32,765 nucleotides of DNA from Victivallaceae bacterium. GTDB taxonomy: Bacteria > Verrucomicrobiota > Lentisphaeria > Victivallales > Victivallaceae. The translations under genes and the position numbers were made by a program. How positions within the stretch are numbered: the first letter of the stretch is position 1; every line of letters begins with the position of its first letter. The notes under the pieces were generated by a model that ran no database searches, had not been told where the DNA came from, and was given only the letters and a program-made list of their open reading frames with translations. The stretch covers positions 1-32,765 of the forward strand of contig JAKIUY010000049.1 in the NCBI GenBank assembly GCA_021647315.1, written 5' to 3'. Shown piece after piece: positions 25,227 to 32,765 of this stretch.

Positions 25227-26945
25227 CTACAGGTGCGGCATCGGGAAAGCGCGGGTAAATGCTTTTACCTCGACCGCGATAGCCGTCAGTGCTGCTTCAT
25301 CATCACGATTCTCGACCGCACGATCAATAAACTCAGCTATTTTCACCATTTCAGCTTCTTTCATGCCGCGTGTAGTCACTGCCGGTGTACCGATGCGGAT
25401 GCCGCTGGTAACGAATGGTTTTTCAGGGTCAAACGGAATCATGTTTTTATTAACCGTAATCGCTGCTTTATCTAAAATATTAGCGACAATTTTACCATTA
25501 ACATTTTTCGGTCTCAAATCAACCAACATCAAATGGTTATCTGTACCGCCTGAAACTATTCTGAACCCACGTTTAACCAGTTCTGCTGCCAATACCGCCG
25601 CATTAATTTTTACCTGATTCTGGTAGACTTTGAATTCTTCGCTCATCGCCTCTTTGAAACAGATGGCTTTTGCGGCAATTACATGTTCCAACGGTCCACC
25701 TTGCAAGCCGGGGAAAACTTTTGAGTTGATTTTTTTGATATACTCTTCCTTGCAAAGAATAAGTCCGGAACGCGGACCACGCAAAGTTTTATGGGTAGTA
25801 GTTGTAACCACATCAGCGTATGGAATCGGTGACGGATGAGCACCAGTAGCAACAAGACCGGCAATATGCGCCATATCGACAAATAGTTTAGCGCCGACGG
25901 AATCAGCTATTTCACGCAAACGCGGAAAATCAAAAGTTCTCGGGTAAGCACTGGCACCAGCCACTAACAGTTTTGGACGGTGTTCTTTAGCCAATGCGGC
26001 AACTTCTTCATAATCAATAGTTTCATCATCAGGTTTCACGCCGTAGGGAATGATATTGTAAAGCATGCCTGAAAAATTCATTGGATGCCCGTGAGTCAAA
26101 TGACCGCCATGATCCAGACTCATTGCCAATACGGTATCACCCGGTTCAATCAGAGCAAAATAGGCGGCCATATTGGCTTGACTGCCGGAATGAGGCTGAA
26201 CATTAGCCGCTTCAGCACCAAACAGTTCGCAGGCGCGTTCAATAGCCAATGCTTCAATATTATCAATAAATTCACAGCCATTGTAATAACGTTTTGACGG
26301 ATAACCTTCAGCGTATTTATTGGTCAGCACCGAGCCCTGCGCCGCCCGAATGGCTGCACTGGTAAAGTTTTCCGAGGCAATAAGTTCAATACCTTCATCC
26401 TGTCTGGCCGCTTCACAGTCAATATATCCAGCAACCTCAGGATCGACGCTGCGTACTGCAACAATATCATCATAAGTTTCAACTTCCAGTTTTTCCAAAC
26501 GGCGAGTATGACGTTCTTCGGCCGAAAACGGAGTAGTTAACCAACTGTTGATTATTTCCAGAGCGCCTGCGCTATCAAGATTTGTACCTGAGAGCACTAG
26601 AACATTTGAACAATTATGTTCACGGCTTAATTCAGCAGTTTTTATATCAGCGGCAACTACAGCTCTGACATTATGATAACGATTGGCGGTCATTGCCATA
26701 CCAGCACCACTACGACAAATCAGAATACCCGCATCAACATTTCCCAGTGTGACAGCTTTAGCGACAGCAGTTGCAAAATCACAATAATCATCACCGGCAT
26801 CATCAACAAATGCTCCCATGTCAACTATATTCAAACCCTGTTTGTTCAATGCATCAAGCAACTCATTTTTAAGTTCAAAACCACCATGATCAGTGCCAAT
26901 GGCAATCGAACAATTCTTATTCACCATATCCTTTATTTCAATCAT
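25227..26945 (-). CDS. Ribose 5-phosphate isomerase B / serine hydroxymethyltransferase fusion
   Basis: The preferred start is the ATG at 26945 (aggaagg just upstream), giving 572 residues; the frame extends 19 codons further but without a ribosome site. Residues 1-152 are Rpi[23 protein letters not shown] with catalytic-position Cys77, and [14 protein letters not shown]. Residues ~158-572 are Gly[38 protein letters not shown], the PLP Lys386 in [11 protein letters not shown] and [13 protein letters not shown]. GlyA makes glycine and 5,10-methylene-THF from serine; RpiB interconverts ribose-5-P and ribulose-5-P. Both products feed purine synthesis. The linker is short and both halves keep their key residues, so the fusion is probably bifunctional. 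Confidence 0.93.
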   Translation of the reverse strand: MIEIKDMVNKNCSIAIGTDHGGFELKNELLDALNKQGLNIVDMGAFVDDAGDDYCDFATAVAKAVTLGNVDAGILICRSGAGMAMTANRYHNVRAVVAADIKTAELSREHNCSNVLVLSGTNLDSAGALEIINSWLTTPFSAEERHTRRLEKLEVETYDDIVAVRSVDPEVAGYIDCEAARQDEGIELIASENFTSAAIRAAQGSVLTNKYAEGYPSKRYYNGCEFIDNIEALAIERACELFGAEAANVQPHSGSQANMAAYFALIEPGDTVLAMSLDHGGHLTHGHPMNFSGMLYNIIPYGVKPDDETIDYEEVAALAKEHRPKLLVAGASAYPRTFDFPRLREIADSVGAKLFVDMAHIAGLVATGAHPSPIPYADVVTTTTHKTLRGPRSGLILCKEEYIKKINSKVFPGLQGGPLEHVIAAKAICFKEAMSEEFKVYQNQVKINAAVLAAELVKRGFRIVSGGTDNHLMLVDLRPKNVNGKIVANILDKAAITVNKNMIPFDPEKPFVTSGIRIGTPAVTTRGMKEAEMVKIAEFIDRAVENRDDEAALTAIAVEVKAFTRAFPMPHL

Positions 26946-27121
26946 AACCTTCCTCGAATATTTCAAATCGTTAACAGTATTAAATTTTAGATAAAATAGC
27001 AAACAGAAATATAGTCCATAAGAACTTAATTTTCAACCCAAAATAGTCTATATTATAGGCTGTAATATTGGATTTTTTTCAAGTATAGAATAGGTGGAGG
27101 GAAACTTGGTGCTTGATACTT

Positions 27122-27170
27122 CCTAATTCCTAATTCCTAATTCCTAATTCATAATTCATAATTCATAATT
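27122..27170. repeat. Heptamer tandem repeat
   Basis: Seven 7-bp units: four cctaatt followed by three cataatt, ending just after the stop of the potassium-channel gene (minus strand). It is a simple-sequence repeat of a type frequent in intergenic DNA. Confidence 0.85.
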
Positions 27171-27175
27171 ATTAA

Positions 27176-27982
27176 TCAATGCCCTTCAAACTTTTGGTAG
27201 ATAACTGCGCCACAGGCTTTGCAGTGTACAGCGTCGGCATCGTGGCCGATTAGACCGCAGTTCGGACAGGTTGCTGAAGTTTTATTCAAATCCCCGCGAA
27301 TTAACATGTGAACTAGTTTGCCGCCCTGCCATGGAACTAGAATTGCGCCACCGGCAATCATCAGAATAGTTAAAACCCGCCCGGCGGCAGTAACCGGGGT
27401 ATAATCGCCATAACCGACCGTTGAAAGGGTTATTGAGCAGTAATAAAAGGCTTCGCCAAATGTTGTTATCCGTGGATTAACGGCTGTTGCTTCAGCAGTA
27501 AGAATAAAACCGGAGAAGACAAATAGAATAGTTACAACAGAAAAGATTGTCCGCCATACCTGAAGTTGGAATCGACTGATTTTGCCGAAGAAAAAAGTTT
27601 CATTTTCCAGAAAACGTAAAAAACGCAAGACCCGAAGTATTTTCAAAGCGGAAAAGAACGATAATCCTTTAACAAAAAATACCACAAATGGAATAATCGA
27701 CAGTAGATCGATAATACCGTAAAAACTGAAAATGTATTTAAGCCGTTTTTTTGCGACCCATATTCTGACAGCATATTCAACCGTAAACAGCGTCATTATC
27801 CACATTTCAGCGGGTCTAATCCACCATAAAATATCATTGTCAAGATATGAACGGTAGACATAAAGCCCGCATGCCAGAAAATTTATAAACAGCAGAATCA
27901 GATCAATTATTTTACCGGACAGCGTCGCTGAATCATTCAGCAGAAACGCCAGACGTTCTTTTATTTTGCGTAATTTGTTCAT
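27176..27982 (-). CDS. Voltage-gated-like potassium channel with C-terminal zinc ribbon
   Basis: The protein has 268 residues. Six membrane segments can be placed: about 24-44, 58-76, 84-105, the S4-like 111-124, 145-165 and 202-218. S4 has Lys114, Arg117, Arg120 and Arg123 at every third position. The pore loop carries the K+ filter TVGYGD (188-193). After the last helix comes a short cytoplasmic tail with two Cys pairs, CPNC (239-242) and CKAC (254-257), a zinc-ribbon layout unusual for a Kv channel. It is the last gene of a five-gene set, 2 bp after the preceding stop. Confidence 0.9.
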   Translation of the reverse strand: MNKLRKIKERLAFLLNDSATLSGKIIDLILLFINFLACGLYVYRSYLDNDILWWIRPAEMWIMTLFTVEYAVRIWVAKKRLKYIFSFYGIIDLLSIIPFVVFFVKGLSFFSALKILRVLRFLRFLENETFFFGKISRFQLQVWRTIFSVVTILFVFSGFILTAEATAVNPRITTFGEAFYYCSITLSTVGYGDYTPVTAAGRVLTILMIAGGAILVPWQGGKLVHMLIRGDLNKTSATCPNCGLIGHDADAVHCKACGAVIYQKFEGH

Positions 27983-27984
27983 AT

Positions 27985-28299
27985 TTAAAGTCCGAGATAA
28001 CTACGGTGATACTGCTGGGGGATTGACGCAATTGTATTTGCAACGGCATAAAAAAAACCTAAGGCAATCAAAAAGCCGACGATACAACATAAAAAACAGG
28101 CGACTGTTTTTATCCGGTCACGTTTTTTAGCACGCTTGATGCTTACCTTCTCCAAACAGTGATTACAGAGCAATTTGCCGCTATGTTCGGTAATACATTC
28201 ACGACAAAAATGACGTTTGCATTCCGGGCACCTGGCCACCGCCTCGCGCTGAGCATGATTAGCACAGCGTTGCCTGCTTAAACTATTTGTAGCTGCCAT
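27985..28299 (-). CDS. Small B-box-like zinc-finger membrane protein
   Basis: The protein has 104 residues. Cys/His positions 12, 15, 24, 27, 32, 35, 39, 45 and 48 follow a CxxH...CxxC...CxxC...H...CxxC order (RCANHAQREAVARCPECKRH), similar to B-box-type fingers seen in bacterial membrane proteins. One membrane helix (about 65-88) follows a basic stretch (KRAKKRDR), placing the zinc domain in the cytoplasm. Spacing to the neighbours is 2-4 bp. The function is unknown; the finger resembles that of the 184-residue protein encoded at 28830-29384. Confidence 0.78.
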   Translation of the reverse strand: MAATNSLSRQRCANHAQREAVARCPECKRHFCRECITEHSGKLLCNHCLEKVSIKRAKKRDRIKTVACFLCCIVGFLIALGFFYAVANTIASIPQQYHRSYLGL

Positions 28300-28303
28300 T
28301 TTT

Positions 28304-28825
28304 CTATATCCTGAAAACTTTTTCTATTTCATCCAACCGATAAAGCTCTGCGTCATCCAGCGGAGCATTTTGCGCTGCTTCTAAATATGTTATCATCTTG
28401 TGCAGGTTTTTTTCGGCTCGCCGTCTGCGACCAAGAATTACTTTATCAGTACCATAAGCTGTTTTTATTATAGATTCAACCGGGCAGCCGACCAATAGAC
28501 AATATACAGCAATAACCAATGGAGCAATTGCTATTATTATTAAAATGACTCCTCCGGTCTCATAATCACCATCTACAGCCACCACCATAATAAACATCAC
28601 TAGAACCATAAATAAAACAAAGATACTGATAATAAATGTCCAATCGCGCCGTTTAATCATTTTTACAGCCTGAATGTCGGCAAAGAAAAATCGTTTATAA
28701 TCTTCCTTATAACCATCCGATTCAGTATAAAGAAAATGATCATCAGCGACGCGAAACAGACTATTTTCTCCAAAAAAGCTTTTTTGTTTTTGAAAAAAGC
28801 TTTTATATTCTATTTTTTTGTCCAT
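28304..28825 (-). CDS. Two-helix membrane protein of unknown function
   Basis: The protein has 173 residues. A soluble start of ~60 residues (LFRVADDHFLYTESDGYKED) looks like a PH-like or membrane-associated beta domain. Two membrane helices (about 62-84 and 91-113) follow, then a basic cytoplasmic C-terminus (GRRRRAEKNLHK). No Cys fingers here, unlike its four neighbours. I do not recognise a named family. It is 4 bp from each neighbouring gene, so it is part of the same operon. Confidence 0.72.
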   Translation of the reverse strand: MDKKIEYKSFFQKQKSFFGENSLFRVADDHFLYTESDGYKEDYKRFFFADIQAVKMIKRRDWTFIISIFVLFMVLVMFIMVVAVDGDYETGGVILIIIAIAPLVIAVYCLLVGCPVESIIKTAYGTDKVILGRRRRAEKNLHKMITYLEAAQNAPLDDAELYRLDEIEKVFRI

Positions 28826-28829
28826 ATTT

Positions 28830-29384
28830 TTATATCCAAATTCTATAAATCAGCCAAACACTCCAACCAAAGAACAGGCCGGTGGCAATCATCAGGGTAA
28901 CGACAAAACGCCATTTACCGCGTTTATAAGGTGTATTTATTTTGTTCCAATGAAACAGTGCCCAGCCAATTGCAATCGGCGCAGTAAGCAACGAGAGCGG
29001 CCCGATCAAAATAGAGACAAATGCAATTGCTAAAGCACGTGAATCATGGAGCTCTGTTTTTTTGCTAACACTGGATATTTCATCAGCAGTGTTATTAAAA
29101 CATCGAGGGCAGAGGTGTTGCTTTTCTATCTCAATATCACAGAGATTACAGATATAGGCACCGCAACCGTCACAAAGCGCAGCGGCAGACTTCTCCGGGT
29201 GATTAATACAGGCGGCGTGATCATCCAGCACCGCCTCGGGTGCTGCACCTTTTTCCGGCTCTTTTTCTATCGAAGAAAAAAGCACAACCTTCTGTTTGAG
29301 CCGACACCCGGGACAGGAACTGAATGTGTTTAACCCTTCTACCGTTAACCGACCCGAGCATTTCTCACATATTACATCTAGCAT
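28830..29384 (-). CDS. Zinc-ribbon plus B-box-like membrane protein
   Basis: The protein has 184 residues. An N-terminal ribbon has Cys6/Cys9 and Cys24/Cys27. A B-box-like finger follows: Cys59, His62, Cys71, Cys74, Cys79, Cys82, His90, Cys92 and Cys95 (CINHPEKSAAALCDGCGAYI). Two membrane helices (about 117-143 and 160-182) end the protein. It pairs naturally with the 104-residue finger protein of the same operon. Likely role: membrane-anchored protein or metal-sensing partner; this is inferred. Confidence 0.78.
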   Translation of the reverse strand: MLDVICEKCSGRLTVEGLNTFSSCPGCRLKQKVVLFSSIEKEPEKGAAPEAVLDDHAACINHPEKSAAALCDGCGAYICNLCDIEIEKQHLCPRCFNNTADEISSVSKKTELHDSRALAIAFVSILIGPLSLLTAPIAIGWALFHWNKINTPYKRGKWRFVVTLMIATGLFFGWSVWLIYRIWI

Positions 29385-29404
29385 TAATAAAAACTACTCC
29401 GTTA

Positions 29405-30151
29405 CTATTTGTTTGTATATACTACCCGGGTACTGCAAATCATATCGTGTAAAGCACGTTTTTGACTGTCAAAAGCAACCATAAGAAAACCGATACCAAG
29501 TAAAATGGCACTCAACTGGTAAGCAAAATATCTACCGATTGATTTACCCCAGCTGATTTTAGTTGTGCCATCCGCATTGATGGTTTGAATATGGACAGCC
29601 ATTTGTCCCAGCGTCGCACCTTTTGTCGCAATCATTACAACAACATAGAAAAATCCAATCAGAACATTAATCACAAACTCCGCAATATCTACATTGGCAT
29701 TGCCTTCCCCCATAACCCTGCTAAGCACAAATCCGATCGCCAAATTAATTCCGCCGACAATAAAACCATCAAGCCATGTTGCGCCAAATCTAATCCAGAA
29801 TCCGGCGTAAGTCACTCCGCCAAGTGAAGATGTTCCAGACTGCATCATTCTCAGCATCTGCGGTTTACAGCCAGCACAGGTCAGACTGCCATTCATGTCA
29901 ATCAGTTCATTCTGAACAAAATTTTTCCCGCAAACAGAACAGTGATGGCGACCAGCGACATCAATCATGCCACCACCATTCAACAACGAAGCAATCTCAG
30001 TATCCTGCGCCGGCAGCCAATCGGCCAGTTGTTCATTCCACACCAGAGTGTCTGCTTGTATGATGTGGTCTGCAACCAGCCGTTTCATGTCAATAAAACT
30101 CAACGGACCATGATTCTTTTCATCAATCGAATAATACCAGTTTTCAGCCAT
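29405..30151 (-). CDS. GYF_2 and RDD domain membrane protein
   Basis: The protein has 248 residues. Residues 1-55 are a GYF_2 domain (NWYYSIDEKNHGPLSFIDMK...WLPAQD). A zinc-type knuckle follows (CSVC at 71-74, CAGC at 92-95). The RDD domain (about 114-245) has YAGFWIRFGATWLDGFIVGG, ATLGQMAVHIQTINADG and RALHDMI. RDD proteins are multi-helix membrane proteins of largely unknown function, often with GYF_2 or zinc domains in PVC-type bacteria. It is the first gene of the operon that ends in the potassium channel, 20 bp before the next gene. Confidence 0.87.
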   Translation of the reverse strand: MAENWYYSIDEKNHGPLSFIDMKRLVADHIIQADTLVWNEQLADWLPAQDTEIASLLNGGGMIDVAGRHHCSVCGKNFVQNELIDMNGSLTCAGCKPQMLRMMQSGTSSLGGVTYAGFWIRFGATWLDGFIVGGINLAIGFVLSRVMGEGNANVDIAEFVINVLIGFFYVVVMIATKGATLGQMAVHIQTINADGTTKISWGKSIGRYFAYQLSAILLGIGFLMVAFDSQKRALHDMICSTRVVYTNK

Positions 30152-30399
30152 AATAATTTTCCCCGTAAGGGATCACTCAAAAATAAATTGGATAGTTTCG
30201 CGTAGAATGCGGATAGCTGATTAAGACACGAAAGTGTTTACATAGTAGCACTATATAAATATTTTCGTAACGCAGAGCGGCTGTTTGCTATCAAGCGAAA
30301 AATCCAAGTTATTTTTTTGCGAGTCCTAAATCAGTTTATACTGCATTTTTATGATATATCTCCTAATGAAGATATGACGAATAAAGATTTTTATGATCA

Positions 30400-31020
30400 T
30401 TATTTGGTTATACGCTTAGCGGCTTCAGTTATGCCTTGCCAATTGCCGGTTACTATATCACTTTCAGTTACAATACCGGAGAGACTTACTGCACTGACAT
30501 AGGATAACTTAAGATATTCGGCAGCATTATCAGCGGTAATTCCTCCCTTGGGAAACACTTCAATCGGCAGATGTTCAAACGGCTCAATAATAGCCCTCAG
30601 ATAATCAACCCCACCGGCTTGTTCTGCCGGGAAAAACTGAAAATCAACACAGCCGCTGAGCAAGACCCGTTCAAGTTCAGTCGGAGTGGTTACTCCCGGC
30701 GCAAACATGATGTTATGTTTTTTTGCTATATTAATAGTCTCCCCGCTTAAGCCGGGAGCCGTTGCAAATCTTGCTTTACAGTCAACTGCTCTAATCAACT
30801 GACTGCCGTTAAGAATATTTCCGGCACCAATAATAAATTCAGGGAATTCTTTAGCTATTCTACGAATTGCGATACTGTCGGAATGGCGTCGGAAGATCAG
30901 CTCCATAATGTTGATCCCGCCGTTCTGTAATGCCTCAACTACTCGCAGCGCATCGTCCTCATGAAGATCTTTCACCTTCAATAACGGTACAAACTTATCT
31001 TTTCCTAAGCAAGAAAACAT
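30400..31020 (-). CDS. KDPG/KHG aldolase-like protein with altered active site
   Basis: This 206-residue TIM barrel matches the Eda family in length and motifs: Glu40 (MELIFRR, with Arg44), GAGNILN, PGVTTPTEL, FFPAEQAGGVDYL and GGITADNAAEYL. In Eda the Lys of KFFPAE forms the Schiff base; here the residue is Gln128 (codon cag, FQFFPAE). The normally conserved Thr of PTGGI is Lys158 (FPKGGI). The canonical chemistry should not work, unless Lys158 takes over. A good ribosome site (agagg) precedes the ATG. No kinase or dehydratase of sugar-acid breakdown is adjacent. It could be an aldolase with a moved Lys or a non-aldolase relative. Confidence 0.85.
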   Translation of the reverse strand: MFSCLGKDKFVPLLKVKDLHEDDALRVVEALQNGGINIMELIFRRHSDSIAIRRIAKEFPEFIIGAGNILNGSQLIRAVDCKARFATAPGLSGETINIAKKHNIMFAPGVTTPTELERVLLSGCVDFQFFPAEQAGGVDYLRAIIEPFEHLPIEVFPKGGITADNAAEYLKLSYVSAVSLSGIVTESDIVTGNWQGITEAAKRITK

Positions 31021-31189
31021 AGAAAACCTCTTCGTTTTGAATTTTGTTCTCTATTATATATGTTATCTGAGTAATTGTAAAATCAACAAAGGAAGTTTTT
31101 CTGTTTTTTTATATATGAGATTGCAAGCTTTAATTTTTAACAGTAAGTTAGCAGGATGTTAATTAAACTCTCAATAGGAAACGTTTAAT
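31021..31189. promoter_or_regulatory. Divergent intergenic region between the aldolase-like gene and purD
   Basis: This 169-bp AT-rich region must hold promoters for both divergent genes. Candidate -10-like words occur (for example tatatatg near 31056), but none is paired convincingly with a -35 box. I see no riboswitch fold or PurR-type palindrome. Confidence 0.45.
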
Positions 31190-32470
31190 ATGAAGATATT
31201 AGTAGTAGGCAATGGTGGACGTGAACACGTCCTGTGCTGGAAATTAGCTCAAAGTCCGAAAGTAAGTAAAGTTTTTTGCGCCCCGGGGAATGCCGGTATT
31301 GCTGAGGAATTTGAATGTGTGGATATTCCGGTCAGTGATTTGAACGGTCTGGCAGAATTTGCAAAAGAACAGCGTATTGACCTGACTGTAGCCGGGCCTG
31401 AAGCCCCGCTCTGTGATGGTATTGTTGATGTTTTCCGTGCAGCGGGACTGAAAATATTCGGACCAGACAAATATGCGGCCCAACTGGAGGGCAGTAAGGA
31501 TTTTGCCAAAAACTTTATGATTAAATATAATATCCCTGCAGCTAAATCAAAAACCTTCAACGCATTTGAACCGGCAGCTGAATATATCAATAGCGAATTT
31601 GCGGCAGGCGAACAGGGAATTGTTATCAAGGCCGACGGCCTGGCAGCCGGGAAAGGTGTTCTGGTTGCGGACTGTGCTGTTGATGCAATTGAATTTCTTA
31701 AAGGTTGTTTTGATGGCGCATTTGGTGAATCCGGCAACAGAGTACTGGTCGAAGAGTGTCTGTTCGGCGAAGAAGCATCTATTCTGGCTCTAGTCGATGG
31801 CAAGACCATTACCCCCCTCGCCTCTTCGCAGGATCACAAGCGTCTGCTGGAAAATGACGGTGGACCGAACACTGGTGGCATGGGAGCATATTCTCCGGCA
31901 CCGGTAGTTGATAAGAACATTATGGAGCAGGTTACCAGTCAAGTACTTGACAATTTTCTCGTTGGAGTTAAAACTGAGCAACTGGACTTTAAAGGTTTGC
32001 TGTTTGTCGGCATCATGGTCACCGACAAAGGCCCTAAAGTCCTTGAGTTCAATGTTCGTTTCGGTGACCCGGAGGTTCAGGCTGTAATGATGCGTCTGGA
32101 AAGCGATCTGGCAGATATTATAATGAAGGTGGTTGACGGAGAACTGGCTGATGCCGCAATTGAGTGGTCAGACGATTGTGCAGTATGTGTAGTTATAGCT
32201 TCTGGTGGCTATCCTGTCGCATACGAAAAAGGCTACGAGATTACCGGTCTTGATGCCGCCGCCGCAACCGGAGCAAAAGTATTTCATGCCGGCACCAGTA
32301 AAGCAGACGGAAAAATTGTCAATACCGGGGGACGGGTACTCGGTGTAACCGCTAAAGGCAGTGATATAAAAACTGCTATAAGCAATGCCTACAGCGCCGT
32401 CGAAAAAATTCACTGGCAGAATTGTATCTACCGCAAGGACATCGCCTACCGTGCGCTGGCAAGAACATAG
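31190..32470 (+). CDS. purD: Phosphoribosylamine-glycine ligase (GAR synthetase)
   Basis: The 426-residue product has the family length. It uses ATP to join glycine to phosphoribosylamine, the second step of purine synthesis. The order is clear: KILVVGNGGREHVLCWKLAQ, CAPGNAGIAEE, TVAGPEAPLCDGI, then the ATP-grasp core VIKADGLAAGKGVLVAD, LVEECLFGEEASILALVDG, SSQDHKRLLENDGGPNTGGM and EFNVRFGDPEVQAVMMRL. A C-terminal subdomain with VVIASGGYPV and GGRVLGVTAKG completes it. A weak ribosome site (agga) lies upstream. No other pur gene is adjacent. Confidence 0.96.
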   Translation: MKILVVGNGGREHVLCWKLAQSPKVSKVFCAPGNAGIAEEFECVDIPVSDLNGLAEFAKEQRIDLTVAGPEAPLCDGIVDVFRAAGLKIFGPDKYAAQLEGSKDFAKNFMIKYNIPAAKSKTFNAFEPAAEYINSEFAAGEQGIVIKADGLAAGKGVLVADCAVDAIEFLKGCFDGAFGESGNRVLVEECLFGEEASILALVDGKTITPLASSQDHKRLLENDGGPNTGGMGAYSPAPVVDKNIMEQVTSQVLDNFLVGVKTEQLDFKGLLFVGIMVTDKGPKVLEFNVRFGDPEVQAVMMRLESDLADIIMKVVDGELADAAIEWSDDCAVCVVIASGGYPVAYEKGYEITGLDAAAATGAKVFHAGTSKADGKIVNTGGRVLGVTAKGSDIKTAISNAYSAVEKIHWQNCIYRKDIAYRALART

Positions 32471-32520
32471 CCGGCTACGCTTGAACTAAAAAAAAAGATC
32501 GCCAACGAATTAAATTAATA

Positions 32521-32591
32521 TATACGGAGCGGAGAAAAGCCTTTAATTTCCGCGATGCGGAAAATTCAAAAGGCTTTTCGAGTACCGTCTA
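32521..32591. repeat. 71-bp MITE-like hairpin, possible purD terminator
   Basis: Arms gaaaagcctttaatttccgc (32534-32553) and gcggaaaattcaaaaggc...ttttc (32557-32579) form a long imperfect stem. The last 18 bases (32574-32591) are the inverted copy of the left end of the element at 16601, so this is another member of that family. The stem ending in a T-run could also terminate purD. Confidence 0.6.
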
Positions 32592-32679
32592 ATTAAGAAA
32601 ATATGTTTCTTTTAAAATTGTTATCTTATAGCTGCGCCCACATGTGTCCTAACAATTTTTAAAAAAGATTAAAAAGAGA

Positions 32680-32737
32680 GTGGAGCAACCTTATCCGTAA
32701 AGTATATTACGGTAACTCAAAAAAAGGAGGACTCCAC
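32680..32737 (+). promoter_or_regulatory. Structured leader before the last gene
   Basis: ccgtaa (32695-32700) pairs with ttacgg (32707-32712), and gtggag (32680-32685) with ctccac (32732-32737), enclosing the strong ribosome site aaggagg (32725-32731). The outer pairing could mask translation starts. The same structure could instead be the inverted end of an insertion element. Confidence 0.35.
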
Positions 32738-32738
32738 A

Positions 32739-32765
32739 ATGATAAATACATCGTTAAGTTTGTTT
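32739..32765 (+). CDS. Start of a gene cut by the window end
   Basis: An ATG follows the strong ribosome site aaggagg by 7 bases and reads MINTSLSLF to the window edge. Nine residues are too few to assign a function. The ribosome site is the main reason to believe it is a real start. Confidence 0.45.

Noticed and set aside
26946-27002. 19-codon extension upstream of RpiB-GlyA
   Set aside because: The ATG at 26945 has an aggaagg ribosome site and matches the normal RpiB start; the extension is AT-rich and unsupported.
31021-31189. Possible purine or glycine riboswitch upstream of purD
   Set aside because: The leader is short and AT-rich, and I see no conserved riboswitch core or terminator/antiterminator pair.

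Overview
The window comes from a Gram-negative bacterium of moderate-to-low GC content. It carries an HlyB/HlyD-type (type I) secretion pair, an Arg-tRNA with an encoded CCA, standard bacterial housekeeping genes, and many short intergenic repeats of the kind common in large environmental genomes. The RpiB-GlyA fusion, the N-terminal style of the secreted protein and the repeat types suggest the PVC side of the tree (Lentisphaerota/Kiritimatiellota-like). That placement is an inference, not a proof.

1-1300: the right end of an IS21-type element (end of istB plus terminal repeats), then about 800 bp without a gene that holds several stem-loop repeats.

1300-16600: a secretion locus. A very large secreted protein (metzincin protease start, Ig/CARDB/FnIII-like modules, a lipase-like hydrolase, FG-GAP repeats) is followed by a KilA-N gene, a small unknown gene, a GxxExxY PD-(D/E)XK gene, a type I ABC exporter with two degenerate C39-like domains, and its HlyD adaptor. 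The large gene is split by a 1.84-kb element with imperfect terminal inverted repeats. The element carries only two overlapping DUF1670 genes and no recognisable transposase, which makes it the best candidate for an undescribed mobile system here. A modular inverted repeat built from CCACAGAG / CTCTGTGG words fills four intergenic gaps of this locus, and part of it appears to be translated inside the protease gene.

16600-19900: repeats (including a 137-bp MITE-like element), tRNA-Arg(CCG) with a 19-bp duplicate of its 3' end nearby, serC, a duplicated 94-bp repeat, and an AmmeMemoRadiSam-type radical SAM gene shortened at its C-terminus.

19900-23700 (all minus): an NtrC-type sigma-54 activator, a stand-alone degenerate histidine-kinase dimerisation domain (His to Tyr), a family 2 glycosyltransferase and a lipoprotein.

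23800-27000 (minus): serS and an RpiB-GlyA fusion. With serC and purD, four genes of serine/glycine use lie within 15 kb.

27100-30200 (minus): a tight five-gene set of membrane proteins, four with Cys-rich zinc-type domains: a GYF_2/RDD protein, two zinc-finger membrane proteins, a two-helix protein and a Kv-like potassium channel with a C-terminal zinc ribbon.

30400-32765: a KDPG-aldolase-like gene that has Gln where the Schiff-base Lys should be, a divergent purD, a short MITE-like hairpin, and the first nine codons of another gene.
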